64,000 bases of DNA from Bog-113 sp965226755 (GCA_965226755.1 CBDDDT010000004.1:1-64000); one strand, 5' to 3'. Numbered from the stretch's first letter, positions 1 to 11,201 are shown. Translations and numbers: made by a program. The notes: a model not told the origin generated them from the sequence alone.

Positions 1-925
1 GCCGACCTGCACCTCGGAATCGAAGTGGCCGATGTTGCAAACAATGGCCTGGGTCTTCATCGCGTTCATGTGCTCGCGGGTGATGACGTCGATGTTGCCG
101 GTGGTGGTGACGAAGATGTCGCCGACCTGCGCGGCCTCGTCCATCGTCGTAACCTGGTAGCCCTCCATGGCGGCCTGGAGCGCGTTGATGGGATCGATTT
201 CCGTGACAAGGATGCGCGCGCCAAGTCCCTTGGCGGCCTGCACGCAGCCCTTGCCGACATCGCCGTAGCCCGCGACGACAACGACTTTGCCGGCGATCAT
301 CACATCGGTCGCGCGCTTGACCGCATCGATGAACGACTCGCGGCAGCCGTAAAGATTGTCGAATTTGCTCTTGGTGCAGGAGTCATTGATGTTGATGGCG
401 GGCATCTTCAGCGTGCCCTTCTTGACGCGCTCGTAAAGGCGGTGCACGCCCCGTGGTGGTCTCTTCGGAGAGGCCGTGAATGCCGGGCAATAACTCGGGA
501 TACTTGTCGTGGACCATGTTGGTCAGGTCGCCGCCGTCATCGAGAATCATGTTGAGCTGCGAGCCGTCGGGCCACTTCAACGTCTGCTCGATGCACCAGT
601 CGAATTCCTCGGCGTTCATGCCCTTCCAGGCAAACACGCCAATCCCGCGCGCGGCAATCGCGGCGGCGGCGTGATCCTGAGTGGAGAAAATGTTGCACGA
701 GCTCCAGCGGACTTCCGCGCCGAGTTCGAGGAGCGTCTCGATGAGCACCGCGGTTTGGATGGTCATGTGCAGACAGCCGGCGATCCGGGCACCCTTCAGC
801 GGCTGCGTGCTCCGGTATTCCTCGCGCAGGGCCATGAGCCCCGGCATTTCGGTCTCGGCGATGGTGATTTCCTTGCGGCCGAATTCGGCCTGGGAGATGT
901 CTTTAACTTTGTAGTCGTTGCTCAT
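1..925 (-). CDS. ahcY: Adenosylhomocysteinase, C-terminus beyond window edge, one frameshift
   Basis: Hydrolyses S-adenosylhomocysteine to adenosine and homocysteine in the cytoplasm, the partner reaction to the SAM synthetase encoded just upstream on the same strand. The protein starts MSNDYKVKDISQAEFGRK and shows family landmarks HMTIQTAVL, SSCNIFSTQDHAAAA and ILDDGGDLTNM. An extra C in the run at 449-452 shifts the frame. The second frame continues VHRLYERVKKG, NINDS, the NAD-binding GYGDVGKG and NIDVI, and stays open to base 1 (CNIGHFDSEVQVG). About 300 residues are present, so the last third of the enzyme lies outside. The shift looks like a sequencing error because both halves are highly conserved. 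Confidence 0.95.
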
Positions 926-938
926 ATTTTTGATTTGT

Positions 939-969
939 AGCGGCGGTCTGTGACCGTCGCCGATTTTTT
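939..969. repeat. Hairpin-forming intergenic repeat next to ahcY
   Basis: GCGGCGGTC (940-948) and GACCGTCGC (952-960) form a 9-bp stem with one G-T pair, followed on the plus strand by six T (964-969). It looks like a terminator on the plus strand, but no plus-strand gene ends here. Similar GCGGCGGTC/GACCG hairpins are, from memory, common between verrucomicrobial genes, so a dispersed repeat is the better reading. Confidence 0.45.
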
Positions 970-1043
970 GACGGAATTACGGAATTAACGGGATGGGGAA
1001 TTACCAGATTTCTAAATGGACCAAATTGCTAAATTTCCAGGTT

Positions 1044-1069
1044 TGTCATCCTGAGCTTGTTGAAGGATC
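1044..1069. repeat. TGTCATCCTGAGC-type dispersed intergenic repeat
   Basis: The stretch begins TGTCATCCTGAGC and ends GAAGGATC. This motif recurs between genes in many soil and aquatic phyla; its function is not established. It lies in the 195-base gap between metK and ahcY, which otherwise shows nothing codable. Confidence 0.6.
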
Positions 1070-1120
1070 AGTTCAGGAGGTACTCGGATAAATGACGGAG
1101 CGAGGGGGTTGCGATCACCA

Positions 1121-2305
1121 TTAAATTCCCGCGGCCTTTTTCAAGTCTTCCGCTTTATCCGTCTTCTCCCACGATCAGCGCATCGAGATCATCGACGCGG
1201 CCGAAGTGGCCGTAGTTTGTCGTCTTGCTGTAGATGGGCCGAAGCAGGTTCAGCTGCTTGATAATGTTCGCCGGCTTGAAGCTGAAGACATCGCGCACCG
1301 CCTTGGTGATCTTGTCGTCCTCGATTTTGCCCGTGCCGAAGGTATAGACATGCACCGAGACCGGTTCGGGATAGCCGATGGCGTAGGCGAACTGGATTTC
1401 CGCCCAGTCGGCCAGACCCGCGGCCACGACGTTTTTGGCGACGTAGCGGCCCATGTAGGCGGCGCTGCGGTCAACCTTGCTCGGATCTTTGCCGGAAAAG
1501 GCGCCCCCGCCATGCCGGCCCATGCCGCCGTAAGTATCGACGATGATCTTGCGGCCGGTGAGTCCGGTGTCGCCCTCAGGCCCACCGATGACGAAGCGGC
1601 CCGTGGGATTGACGAGATAACGCGTTTGGGCGTCGAGGAGTTCCTTGGGCAGGACGTCCTTGATCACGTTCTCGATGATGAAAGACTCGATTTCCTTGTG
1701 GCTGACAGTGTCGCGATGCTGGGTTGAAACCACCACGGCATCGATGCGTTCGATCTTGTTGCCGTTGTATTGAAGGGGAGACCTGGGTTTTGCAATCGGG
1801 CCGCAGCCAGGAAACTTTGTTGCCCTTGCGCAACTTGGTCAGGCGTTCACCCAGCTTGTGCGCGTAGTAAATGGGGGCGGGCATGAGTTGCGGCGTCTCC
1901 GTGCAGGCGAAGCCGAACATGAGGCCCTGGTCGCCCGCGCCCTGCTCGGCCGTGGCCTTGCCCTCGGCAGCCTTGTTATCCACACCCTGCGCAATGTCCG
2001 GGCTTTGCGCCGTGAGCGCATTCAGGATATGGACGCCCTTGGCGTTGAAGGATTCCGTCGCATCGGTGTAGCCGATCTCCTCGATCGCCGCGCGCACGAC
2101 CTTGTTGTAATCGAAGTCCGCGCTGGTCGTGATTTCCCCGGCGACGACCACGAGATTCGATTTCACGAGCGTCTCGCAGGCGACCCGGCTGGCGGGATCC
2201 TGCGTCAGGCAGGCGTCCAAGCACGGCATCGGAAATCGTATCGGCGACCTTGTCCGGATGACCTTCAGTCACGGACTCGGAAGAGAAAATATAGGATTTG
2301 GCCAT
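1121..2305 (-). CDS. metK: S-adenosylmethionine synthetase, three frameshifts
   Basis: Makes S-adenosylmethionine from ATP and methionine. The start MAKSYIFSSESVTEGHPDK carries the SEGHPDK substrate motif. Later come GEITTSADFDYNK, GDQGLMFGFACTET, HRDTVSHKEI and the phosphate loop GPEGDTGLTGRKIIVDTYGG. The frame changes near 2219-2220, in the G run 1775-1778 and near 1172; each is cured by removing one base. With the last repair the C-terminus reads WEKTDKAEDLKKAAGI and stops at 1121-1123. The repaired length of about 394 residues is normal for MetK. It probably forms a methyl-cycle operon with ahcY downstream. Confidence 0.95.
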
Positions 2306-2513
2306 GATACGAAAAGTAGGGCGGGCAATTCGAAGCGCAATAAAAATCTTATTAACGTATCTGGATGTGTGGATGTGTCATGGCGGCACGGCTTGACTCG
2401 ACATCCGACGTAACTCGCTCGTTTGGGGAGAAGGTCGGCCCATGCTCGGCGCTTTGGACAACCAAGCCTTTGAACTGGATGGGTTGCCGTCCTCATGAGA
2501 CGGTGTGCCTGGC

Positions 2514-3328
2514 ATGGAGGACGACCCGCACGTCGATTACTATAGGAGCAATCAGAGTTACTCGGAGAATCTCCGCGATTCGGATCCGCGCCGGTTTCAG
2601 TCCTTGCCGCAGGTTTCCACCGACGAGGCTTTCCACGGCAAATACGTTGAAAATTTGCGCAGCGGGGCCGATCTCTTCAGGGACACCGATTTTGGATGTG
2701 GGGTGTGGGGTTGGGCAGGTCGTGCGAGCCGCTCGCGGCGGCAGGGTACCCGGCTTATGGCGCGGAGGTTTCTCCAACCAACCTGACTTTGGCCCGTGAG
2801 CATCCCGGGGAATACCACCTCTTTGATGGGCGGACGCTTCCGTACCCGAGCGAGATGTTCGGTGCCGTGGGCGCATTCAATGTCCTGGAGCATGTACAGG
2901 AGCCGGCGGCGTTGCTCGACGAGATGACGCGCGTGCTGCGGCCGGGCGGGCGGATGGTTGTTTCGAGCCCTAATTTTCTGCGGGTATTTGGCTGGAATGA
3001 TTACCACCCGCGGATGCGCGGGTTGGCGCAAAAATGGAGGAACGCAAAAACGATTTACCGGCACAGGAGGGCTTACTCGAGCGGGCGGGCGCAGCCGATT
3101 TTTGGAAAGATGGAGGCGATCAGGAGCGAAAATTTTCGACCCGATGACGATGCGATCTCGGCGACGAGTGCGCTGGATTTGCGACAATATTTTCGCTCAC
3201 GCGGGTATGGGTCAATCCGGGTCTCGTGTGTTGACCGGCCGTTGCCAAAATGGATGGAGGCCGTTCTGGATTTGACGCCACTACGGTTCGTTATTCTCAA
3301 CAGCTTCGTCACGGCTGAGAAGATGTGA
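2514..3328 (+). CDS. Class I SAM-dependent methyltransferase (type 11), two frameshifts
   Basis: The repaired protein begins MEDDPHVDYYRSNQSYSE. SAM-binding motif I is ILDVGCGVGQVV, in the middle of three frames; the next strand is AAAGYPAYGAEVS, followed by AVGAFNVLEHVQEPAALL and VLRPGGRMVVSSPN. The frame changes near 2688 and near 2730, each by one base. The motifs fix the fold, but the substrate cannot be told. A GTG nine bases upstream (2505) is an alternative start; the ATG at 2514 is preferred. It stands alone, divergent from metK and convergent with the kinase at 3380. Confidence 0.75.
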
Positions 3329-3379
3329 GTTCATTCGGAATCATTCATCGCGGAGGTCAGATAGTTGTGCACCAGAGGA

Positions 3380-5371
3380 TCAGTCACTCAGCCGATCGGG
3401 CTTGAGGCGGTTGGAGATGACGTCGCCCTTTTCTGCAAGAATCACCACCGCGCCAAGTTCCACATCCCTCGCCCTGCGAATTTTTGGCCCATAGGGTGAC
3501 GGTCCAAAAAGCAGCGGAGTTCTTGTCCTGCTTAAGCTCGAATTCCGAGCCGCTCACTGGAATGGTGGGAACGAGTTGGGCGGCGATTTGCAGGGCCTGG
3601 CTGGAATCGATGATGTCGTCGGGCAGGATATTCGCCGGGGTGTAGGGTGAGATGATGTCGGTCAGCCGCTGACCGTTGTCGACGACCTGATGATTGGCAA
3701 CGGTCCGGATGAGGGAGTGCCCGGCGGCCTTCGGATCGAAGAAGTCAAAAATCCAAAGGGTGGGTGTGGGCTGATCGTCGCTGTGTTTGCCGTGGATGTG
3801 CAGAAGCTGGGCATGGCCGTTGGTTCCGAGGAGACGGTTGGGCAAACTTTTTTCTGCGACATCGCGGGCAGCCAGTGCGCTGTCGGAGGTCGCGGGCGCG
3901 GCGGGGACGGCAATTCCGTTGCTGACGGCGGGTTGGGCAACAACGTTGGTGTTCACCGGAAGTGCCGGAATAGTGCCGGGCACCAGCGGAAGAGTGGCGT
4001 TGGCCGGGCCGGAAGCAACGGGCGGGGTCGGGCTCGTGGAAAATAGATTTGTCCCGGCCGGAAGCGCGGTCGGCACGGGCGCGGCGTCCAGTGGCGCAAC
4101 CTCAGTCGGCGCGGAATGCGGTGTGGATTCGGTCTCGGCTGGTTGAACGCGGGGCGGCGAGACCAGGGCGGCAATCGGCTTCTTGTGCGGATGTTCCGTG
4201 GGCGCCACGAAATCGCTCTGCAAGACGGACACCTGCTCCTTCACGTTGGTCCAGAGATGTTGCGGGCTCATCCAGGCAAAAAGAAGCGTGGCGGCGGTGA
4301 CCAGCACGACGAGCAGCACCGCGGCGCGCAGGGCGCTATAATCGGGCGGGCGCGGAGCGTCGGCGGACCGCCTGGTGCGCGACGGAGGCTTTTTGCAGAG
4401 AAGTCCCCGCACCGTCGCCTGAAGGCTGCACACCCAGCTCGAGCGCCTCCTGCCGCGCCGTAGAGGGAATCCTTTTCGAAGGTGGCGGCGACGAGTCCAT
4501 CGATTCCCGCATCGCTCACCACGCTGCAATGGTGCAGGTCGCCCACGAGCGTGCGCGCGTCGGGGTATCGAAGGGCGCGCGTCTTGGCCATCATTTTCTG
4601 GCAGACAAGATCGACGGAGCGGGGAGAGCTCCGGCCGTTGCGCGCGCGGCTTGGGCGAGGGCTTGGTGAGGAGCTCGCTCATGATGTTGTACGGGGTCTC
4701 CCCGCTGAAGGGCGGCTGGCCGGTCAGACATTCGTAGAAGGTCGCGCCGAGGCTGTAGATATCGTCACGCGTGTCGGCGACTTTTGCGTCGCGCGCCTGC
4801 TCCGGGCTCATGTAGGCGGGGGTGCCCATGAAGGATCCGCCGAGGGTCAGGCTGGTGCGGGAATCAATGTCGTGCTTGGCCAGGCCGAGGTCAGCCAGCT
4901 TGGGCGTGCCGCGGCCGTCGAGCATGATGTTGTCGGGCTTGATGTCCCGGTGCACGATGTGGTTCTCCTCCGCAATGATCAGGGCCTGGGCGATACCGGT
5001 GATGATCTCCAGGGATTTCCGCTCCGTTAGCGGGCCGTTGCGCAAATGCCAGGAAAGCGAGCCGCCCCCCGACGTACTCCTGCACGATAAAGTAAAGTCC
5101 GGTGGTCTCGTCGTGCGCGGCGTCCATCACCGCGATGACGTTGGGATGCCGGATGCGCGCGGCGAGCTGGGCTTCGCGAATGAAGCGCTCCGCCAGCGCG
5201 GGGTTGTCGAGGGGAAAGCGCCGGCGAAAGCACCTTTAGCGCAACCTCGATCTGCAGGGTCTGGTGAGTGGCCAGATAAACCGTGCCGACGCCGCCCCGG
5301 CCGAGTTCGCGAATGATCCGGCAGCGTCCGATGACGTCGCCCGGCTCAATTTTGCGAATCATCGAGGGCAT
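3380..5371 (-). CDS. Membrane-anchored Ser/Thr protein kinase, several frameshifts
   Basis: The N-terminal kinase domain starts near MIRKIEPGDVIGRCRIIREL, with Gly loop GRGGVGTVYLA, invariant Lys in VALKVLS, catalytic HRDIKPDNIML, DLGLAKH in place of DFG, and MSPEQARD. One transmembrane helix (around AAVLLVVLVTAATLLFAW) separates it from an Ala/Pro-rich linker and an unrecognised C-terminal domain. The frame changes at about 5211-5214, 5065-5070, 4620, 4455, 4360 and 3490. After the last repair the end reads RDVELGAVVILAEKGDVISN and stops at 3380-3382. PknB-type kinases of this layout place the kinase in the cytoplasm and the C-terminal domain outside; the target is unknown. Start may be 5371 or 5362. 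Confidence 0.8.
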
Positions 5372-5498
5372 GGAGATAGTTTTAACCGAAGTTGCTTCGG
5401 CGAACAACCACGGAGCGCGGCCGGGCCGCCTCAAGCAGATTACTTGCCGAATCGCTTCCGGAGAATCGGGGTTTTGGACGCGGAAAAGAGACCGGCGT

Positions 5499-6644
5499 TC
5501 ACCCGATCTTGCGCAAGGCGTGAAGAAGCCGGTCAACCTGTTCCTCGCTCTGAGCGGCACTGAGGGTGACGCGGAGCCGTGCGCCCTGGCGCGGTACGGT
5601 GGGATAGCGGATGGCAGGCACAAATAGCCCCATTTCCCGAAGAGCGCGGAGTTGCGCAGGGCATGGGCGGCCTCGCCGCAAAGCAGCGGCTGAATGGCGC
5701 CGAGAGCGGGAGCCTGTTCGCGCCACGGCTCCGGGAGGCCTGCCCGGAAATAGGTGATGTTGGCCTGAAGCCGCGCGCGGAGCACTGAGCCCTCTGGCCC
5801 TTGCAGCAGCCGCACCGCGGCCAGGCTGGCGGCGATGGCACCGGGCGGGAGTGCGGTCGAGTAGATGAAGCTGCGGGCGCGATTGACGAGCCAATCGATG
5901 AGGGACGGTGGAGCCAGCGATCATTCCGCCAACGCTTCCGAGCGCCTTGCTCATCGTGGCCAGAACGATCTCCACCCGCGGGCTCAGGCCCAGTTCGGCG
6001 ACCAATCCCGCCCCATGCGGCCGCGAAGGCCGGTCGCATGCGCCTCATCCACCAGGAGCCAGGCGCCATAGCGATCCTTCAGCTCGACGATGTCGGCCAA
6101 CGGCGCGGCATCGCCATCCATCGAGAAAATTGATTCGGTGACGATGAGTCGGCGTCCTTTCCCGTCCGCCAACGGTCGCAGCAGCGCTCCCAGCCGGTCG
6201 CAGGAGTTGTGGCGGAAAGTGCGCACCGTGGCGCCGCTGAGACGGGCGGCATCAATGAGCGACGCGTGGGCGAGCTTATCCAAAATGATGGTGTCGCCCT
6301 TGCCGACCAGCAGGGGAATCGTTCCGAGCGCAGCCGCGTAGCCGCTGCCAAAAACAAGGGCGGCCTCCTTTTGCTTCCAGTGGGCCAGAGCTTGCTCGAG
6401 GTCGGCGATCGGTGCTTCATCCACGGCGGCGAGTAATCGTGAAGCGCCCGCGCCGGTTCCGTATTTACTTGTCGCCGCGCACGCTGCTTCGATGAGTTTC
6501 GGGTGACGGCTAAGCCCGAGATAGTCGTTCGAGGCGAAATTCAGCAGGGGGGGGCTCACCCTCGCGCCGGCCGGGAAGAGACCGCCGCAGTTCGGCCGAC
6601 TCAAGCTCGGCGAGTTGCGCGGCAAGGAGGGAATCCAGATTCAT
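5499..6644 (-). CDS. bioF: 8-amino-7-oxononanoate synthase / alpha-oxoamine synthase, frameshifted
   Basis: A PLP enzyme of the alpha-oxoamine synthase family that condenses an acyl-CoA or acyl-ACP with an amino acid (pimeloyl donor plus alanine if BioF). The start MNLDSLLAAQLAELESAELR is recovered by removing one base from the G8 run at 6547-6554. Motifs are NFASNDYLGLSRHPKL, YGTGAGASRLL, LVFGSGYAAALG, VDEAHATGLRG and, around the PLP-lysine region, TMSKALGSVGGMI. At least three frameshifts break it (about 6550, 6010 and 5900). No other biotin gene is visible, so a glycine C-acetyltransferase-like role is possible, but the short N-terminus fits BioF better. Confidence 0.8.
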
Positions 6645-6674
6645 GCCGGGTGACCGAATCTTACGGGCAGCGCG

Positions 6675-7015
6675 CTAAAGTGGCGGCGGCGGGACGAAGG
6701 GCGTCGGCTTTGGAGGCGCAAAAACCGGAGCAGGCTGCGGCACGGCCGGCGGAGGAGGGGCGGTCGACTCGTTATTGGAAGGACCCCGCCTGCGCCTCGA
6801 GATCAGCCTTTTGATTCTGCAGCGTCGTCAGCTTCGCGGTGAGTTGCGTCTGCTCGTTCACCAGGCTTTCGTTCGCAGCTTTCATCTTGGCGATGCTGGG
6901 GCCGTATTGCGCCCGGGCTTCCACATAGGCCGCCCGCCTGTTGTTGGTGTTCGAAATATTCGTAACCCGCGATGCCGCATGCGCAGAGAAAAAGCAGGAA
7001 GAGAAAAACCTTCAT
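6675..7015 (-). CDS. Small membrane-anchored coiled-coil protein with proline-rich tail, two frameshifts
   Basis: The start MKVFLFLLFLCACGIAGYEY is a signal anchor or lipoprotein-like segment (Cys at residue 13). After repair near 6920 it continues AAYVEARAQYGPSIAKMKAA and LTAKLTTLQNQKADLEAQ, a charged heptad-like helix. Removing one G near 6786 gives PSNNESTAPPPPAVPQPAP and a tail ending PFVPPPPL before the stop at 6675-6677. About 113 residues. No known family is recognised. It sits 30 bases upstream of bioF on the same strand. Confidence 0.55.
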
Positions 7016-7073
7016 GGCGACGTGGGCGAGACTAAGAGTTGAGCGAAAGAGGTGCGATCAAAAAGACGAGGAC

Positions 7074-7746
7074 CTAGGTCCAGCGATCGATGCGGGAATC
7101 GAGCGTGAAGACCTGTCCGGAGACGTGCTCCATCCCCGAGAGGAAGACGACGAAGCGAGCTGCATCCTCAACCGTGTTGAAGCGGCCGAGAGCATGGTCC
7201 CGACGAATCTCCTGTCGGCGTTCCGGAGTCAGCGCCGACGTCATGCGGGTTTCCAAGAAGCCGGGCAGGACAACGTTGCAGCGGATGTTGCGCGGCCCAT
7301 ATTCGCGGGCTACGCTTTGCGCCAGCGCGATCAGACCGGCCTTGGCGGCGGCGTAAGCACTCTGCCCCCGGGTTCCCGCCCGGGCGGCCCGCGATCCGAT
7401 GAAAATGATGTGGCCGCTGCGCTGGGCGATCATCAGCTTGAGGGCGGCGCGCGAGCAGTGGAACGCGCCCCGCAGGTTGGTGTGGAGGACTTCCTCGAAA
7501 TCGCCGGGGGCCAGGGCCGTTAAGGAAGCGTCGCGTATCACGCCCGCGTTTGCCACGAGGACATCGAGCCGGGTAATTGCCGAGAAATAGGCCTGTACCT
7601 GCGCCTCCTCGCGGACATCCATCTCCCCCCGGCCGGGTGCGAGCACCTGGGCGTTCTGGCCGCTGAACTGGCGCTCCATGGCGCGGGGCCAGATCGCCTT
7701 CGCCGCCCGAAATGAGCACGTGCGGACGGGCGCCGGAATCGTCCAT
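7074..7746 (-). CDS. SDR-family 3-oxoacyl-ACP reductase-like protein, one frameshift
   Basis: A short-chain dehydrogenase using NAD(P)H. The N-terminal dinucleotide loop is SGGEGDLA, then LVANAGVIRD, the catalytic Ser in GSRAARAG, and the YAAAKAGL Tyr/Lys pair, followed by NVVLPGFLETRM. The C-terminus DAARFVVFLSGMEHVSGQVF is typical of FabG. An extra base near 7682-7690 splits the N-terminus into another frame; the start MDDSGARPHVLISGG is at 7746. Length about 224, slightly shorter than FabG (about 245). The substrate is not fixed by sequence. Confidence 0.8.
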
Positions 7747-7752
7747 GGCGGG

Positions 7753-8299
7753 CTAGTGAATCTGAACGTGACCATCCCCGTACAGAACGTTGGGGCGGCC
7801 GTTGTGGATTCCGGCGAAATCCATGGCGAGGCGGACATGCGAGCTGTTGACCGGAATGCTGATCGTCGGGGTGATGTAGATCACGGTTTCGTTAATCGGC
7901 TCGTCGTCGAAGACTGGATCCCACTCGTAACTGGATCCGTAGGTCGTAAAGGACGAGGGGCCGTTGGCCATGTCGATCGGGCACTGCGTGGTGTTTGTCG
8001 TCACGCCGTAGGGGCCAAGCGCAGTAACGATGCTCGGGCCGGGCGGGTTGTAAATGGGGCGCGCCGGCCTGATCGATCTGAGGGTAGGTGTTATTATTGT
8101 CGGTCGCCGAGAGGGACGCGGCCGTGCCGATCTGCCTCAGGTTGCCGGCGCATTTTAGGCTACGCGCTTTGGCCATCGTTCGTTGGAAACCGGGTAATGC
8201 AAGGCTGGCCAGAAGCGCGATGATCGCTATCACCACCACCAATTCCACCAGGGTGAAAGCCGCAACCCGCTTGGTCGCGCGGGGGGATGGCAGCATCAT
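7753..8299 (-). CDS. Type IV pilin-like protein (H-X9-DG class), one frameshift
   Basis: A prepilin signal with FTLVELVVVIAIIALLASLA follows a short basic leader (ATKRVAA), the usual prepilin peptidase target. The end NVLYGDGHVQ is the H-X9-DG motif typical of the many pseudopilins of Planctomycetes and Verrucomicrobia. The middle frame break is near 8060; the second half reads PIDMANGPSSFTTYGSSYEW. About 180 residues. It overlaps by four bases the stop of the STN-like gene upstream, so the two are cotranscribed. The role of this family is poorly known. Confidence 0.8.
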
Positions 8300-9459
8300 G
8301 ATCCTTTCGCCGCCTGGCGGTTGGCCACGACCCGTGAATACATTTTCGCGCGCGTTTCCGGTGAGCGGCGCCAGTTATCCATCGCGCCCAGGTGACTCAT
8401 CATGTGACTGCGCATCATCTGCCGGCGCTGATCGGGTGGCGCGGCCATGACCGATTTCCGGAAATCCGCTTCCGAATTGAGCTGCGTGATGGCGTCGGCC
8501 TGGGCATCGGGGGGAAGACCGTTGATCGCGTTGCGCATGCGGTCCTGCATGTAGGCCCAGCCCATATCGCCGCCGGCAAAGCCGCGTCCCCCCCCGCCGG
8601 AGCCACTGGGTCGCTGGCCGGGAATGCGAACGACGAGAATCAGGGCCTGCTCCACCGTGCCGTGGCCACGGCTGACGACGGTCTTTACCGCGGATGCAAT
8701 CGAGGAGCCGGCATTGGGCGCGGCCGAGACTTTGGCGTCCCAAGTAGAGGGCGCCATGATCCAAATGTCCGCGCTTTCGGCGAGTACATTAAGGTAATCC
8801 TGGACCGTGCTGGGCGGGGCGGGTGCATCTGTGTTGGCGTCGCCAGTCTGAGCGTCGCCGGGCGCTGCGGGCGGAGGGGAGGGCGGAGCAGGCGGTGGCT
8901 TCAACCCAGACCAGACCTGCAGCCGTGGGTCCGCCGCGGGCATGCCAGAGTCTGTGGCCAGCATTTGCAAGGGGGTGGGATAGCTGAAAACTTTGGAGTC
9001 GTCGTCACCGCCGCCGGCTTCGAAAGTGTGGATTTCCTGTTTCACCTGGCCAGAGCTGGGCGCGGCGAAGAAAGCGAGTCTCCATTGGGCTCCGCCGAAT
9101 CCGCCCCCGCCGAATCCGCCTCGACCGCCACCTTGCCGTCCTCCTGCAGGAGGTGCGCCGCCTCCGCCGGGAGCTCCACCCGCGGCAGGGTCAGGGGGCG
9201 GTACATTTTCGGCCAGCGTCTCCATCGCTTCGGCCAAAGGAACACGTTCGACGTCCATGCTGATCGGGGCGTTGCGATCGGCATTTGTGTAGATGGTGAC
9301 GCCGCCCTGCCACTCGATGCTTTTGATGACCTTGGCCAGCGTGGCCCCATGGACCTTGACCGTAATTAACCCCCAACCCGACGCGAAATAGCTGATGATG
9401 TTCGCTACAAAAAGGACGACGATGATAAGTGCGCCCCAGAAAAAACGGTTTTGCAGCAT
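8296..9459 (-). CDS. Membrane protein with STN/secretin-like N-domain and Gly-rich linker
   Basis: This is one of the few intact genes in the first block (387 residues). A single membrane helix (FFWGALIIVVLFVANIISYF) precedes a domain reading VHGATLAKVIKSIEWQGGVT and VERVPLAEAMETLAENV, which resembles the short N-terminal STN fold of secretins and TonB receptors. A Gly/Pro-rich linker follows, then a domain rich in Ala/Met including MGWAYMQDRMRNAINGLPPD. Coupling to the pseudopilin downstream suggests a shared envelope role. No confident family name. Confidence 0.65.
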   Translation of the reverse strand: MLQNRFFWGALIIVVLFVANIISYFASGWGLITVKVHGATLAKVIKSIEWQGGVTIYTNADRNAPISMDVERVPLAEAMETLAENVPPPDPAAGGAPGGGGAPPAGGRQGGGRGGFGGGGFGGAQWRLAFFAAPSSGQVKQEIHTFEAGGGDDDSKVFSYPTPLQMLATDSGMPAADPRLQVWSGLKPPPAPPSPPPAAPGDAQTGDANTDAPAPPSTVQDYLNVLAESADIWIMAPSTWDAKVSAAPNAGSSIASAVKTVVSRGHGTVEQALILVVRIPGQRPSGSGGGGRGFAGGDMGWAYMQDRMRNAINGLPPDAQADAITQLNSEADFRKSVMAAPPDQRRQMMRSHMMSHLGAMDNWRRSPETRAKMYSRVVANRQAAKGS

Positions 9460-9535
9460 AGATAGATTAGACTCTTAGCAGCCTATAGCGGACTTGGCAA
9501 AGCCAGTGGATTGCCGACTTGTAAGGAATGGTCGA

Positions 9536-11006
9536 TTAACCTGCGGCCAGCAGCTTTTGATGAATGCCGCCGAAGCCGCCGTTGCTGAAAACGACGACGA
9601 CATCGCCTTCCTTCAGCAAAGGCTTCAGACGCGCGACGATGGCATCGGCATCGGGCTCATAGTAAGCGGGTTTGCCGGCGGCCTTGATGTCGGCCACAAC
9701 CTGCTCGGGGTGCAGACGCTCGGACGCCGGTATCTGCTCCAGAGCGGCGACCTGCGCCACGAATACCCCATCGGCGACGGAGAGGGCGGCCGGAAGATCC
9801 TTCTGGAAGACCGAGCGACGGGTGGTGTTGCTCCGCGGCTCGAAGAGCGCCCAGATGCGATGCCCGGCAAACTGCTGGCGCAGGCCGAGCAGCGTCTGTT
9901 GCATGGCGGTTGGGTGATGGCCAAAGTCATCAATGACGGTGACGCCGCGGACCGTTCCTCGAATCTCCTGGCGGCGCTTCACGCCCTCAAACTTCGCCAC
10001 TGCCTCCGCGATTTTGGGGAGGGGAATCTGGTAGAAATGGGCCGCGGCAATGGCCATGGCGGCGTTGCGCACGTTGAAAAGCCCGCTCATCGCGATAGTG
10101 AATTCCGTCTCAAAGAGTCGAAACGTCTGCGAGCCCCCATGTGCGTGAACATCGTGAATGCGCACCGCGGCGTTCTCCGAAAAGCCGACTTCGAGAATGG
10201 GCGCCGGGCTGTCCTGCACGACGGCTAGCGCCCTTGGGCTCGTCTGCGTTTACCAACACCATGCCGTTGCGCGGCACGATCCGCACGAGATGCGAAAACG
10301 TCTTCTGAATCGCAGCGAGATCATCGAAAATATCGGCGTGGTCGAATTCGAGATTGTTGATGATGACGAGCTCCGGCAGGTAGTGCAGAAATTTGCTGCG
10401 TTTGTCAAAAAATGCCGTGTCGTATTCGTCGCCTTCGAGAATCCAATAAGGGCCCGCTTGCCGGGTGCATCCCTGGGGAAGATTTTTGGGCAATCCCCCG
10501 ATGAAGTAAGATGGCTGCCGCCCAGCATACTCAAAGATCCACGCAAGCAGCGAGGTCGTGGTGGTCTTGCCGTGCGTGCCGGTGACCACGAGGTTATGCG
10601 TTCCGCGCAGGAAATAGTTCTTCAGGGTTTCCGGGAGCGAGAGATAGTAACGCTTCGCTTCGAGTGCGGCTTCAAGTTCCGGATTGCCGCGCTTGATGGT
10701 ATTGCCCACGACGAGGACGGCGTTCGCGTCGGGAAGGTTTTCGGGGCGGTAACCCGACTTGAGTTGGATGCCCTTATCTTCCAGAAATGTCGACATGGGC
10801 GGATAGACGTGCTCGTCCGAGCCCGTCACGGTGTAGCCTTGATCGCGTAACATGGCCGCCACAGCTCCCATGGCACTGCCACAAATGCCGAGGAAGTGAA
10901 AAGCTTTCGGAGAAGGAGCTGCTTCGGGGGGGGCCATATGCGCGATATCTTGTAAGGACAATTGGCGGACGGAGGCAACCAAAGTCTTCAAATAGATTGT
11001 CGCCAT
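9536..11006 (-). CDS. mpl: UDP-N-acetylmuramate:tripeptide ligase (Mpl), one frameshift
   Basis: Recycles peptidoglycan tripeptide by joining it to UDP-MurNAc; a Mur ligase. FHFLGICGSAMGAVAAML is the N-terminal nucleotide-sugar domain, GTHGKTTTTSLLAW the ATP loop, then LEGDEYDTAFFDKRSKFLHY, NNLEFDHADIF and, in the second frame, VIDDFGHHPTA, which marks Mpl rather than MurC. The frame changes near 10,215-10,225, within NADEPKG. About 490 residues after repair, the usual Mpl size. The start at 11,006 gives an unusually long leader; MAPPEAAPSPK (near 10,937) is a likely alternative start. Confidence 0.88.
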
Positions 11007-11201
11007 TGCTGGCGTTACAGCAGGTGGTCGACCGATGTTGATGGTCGTTATTGACGCTTTGCCGAGCAGGAGAGACTAAGCATTTTAGATTTTACCGTTG
11101 ATTGGGCGCAATACGCCTCGACCCATTAACGTTAAAGGCAGAAACTCGTTGCATATTCACTGTTGAATAGTAACAATCGCCCTCCGTCTTCAAATTCTCC
11201 T

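Noticed and set aside
940..969. Rho-independent terminator for a plus-strand gene
   Set aside because: No plus-strand gene ends here; treated as repeat hairpin.
4116..5316. Plus-strand open frames within the kinase at 3,380-5,371
   Set aside because: They lie antisense to the kinase domain and lack any motif.
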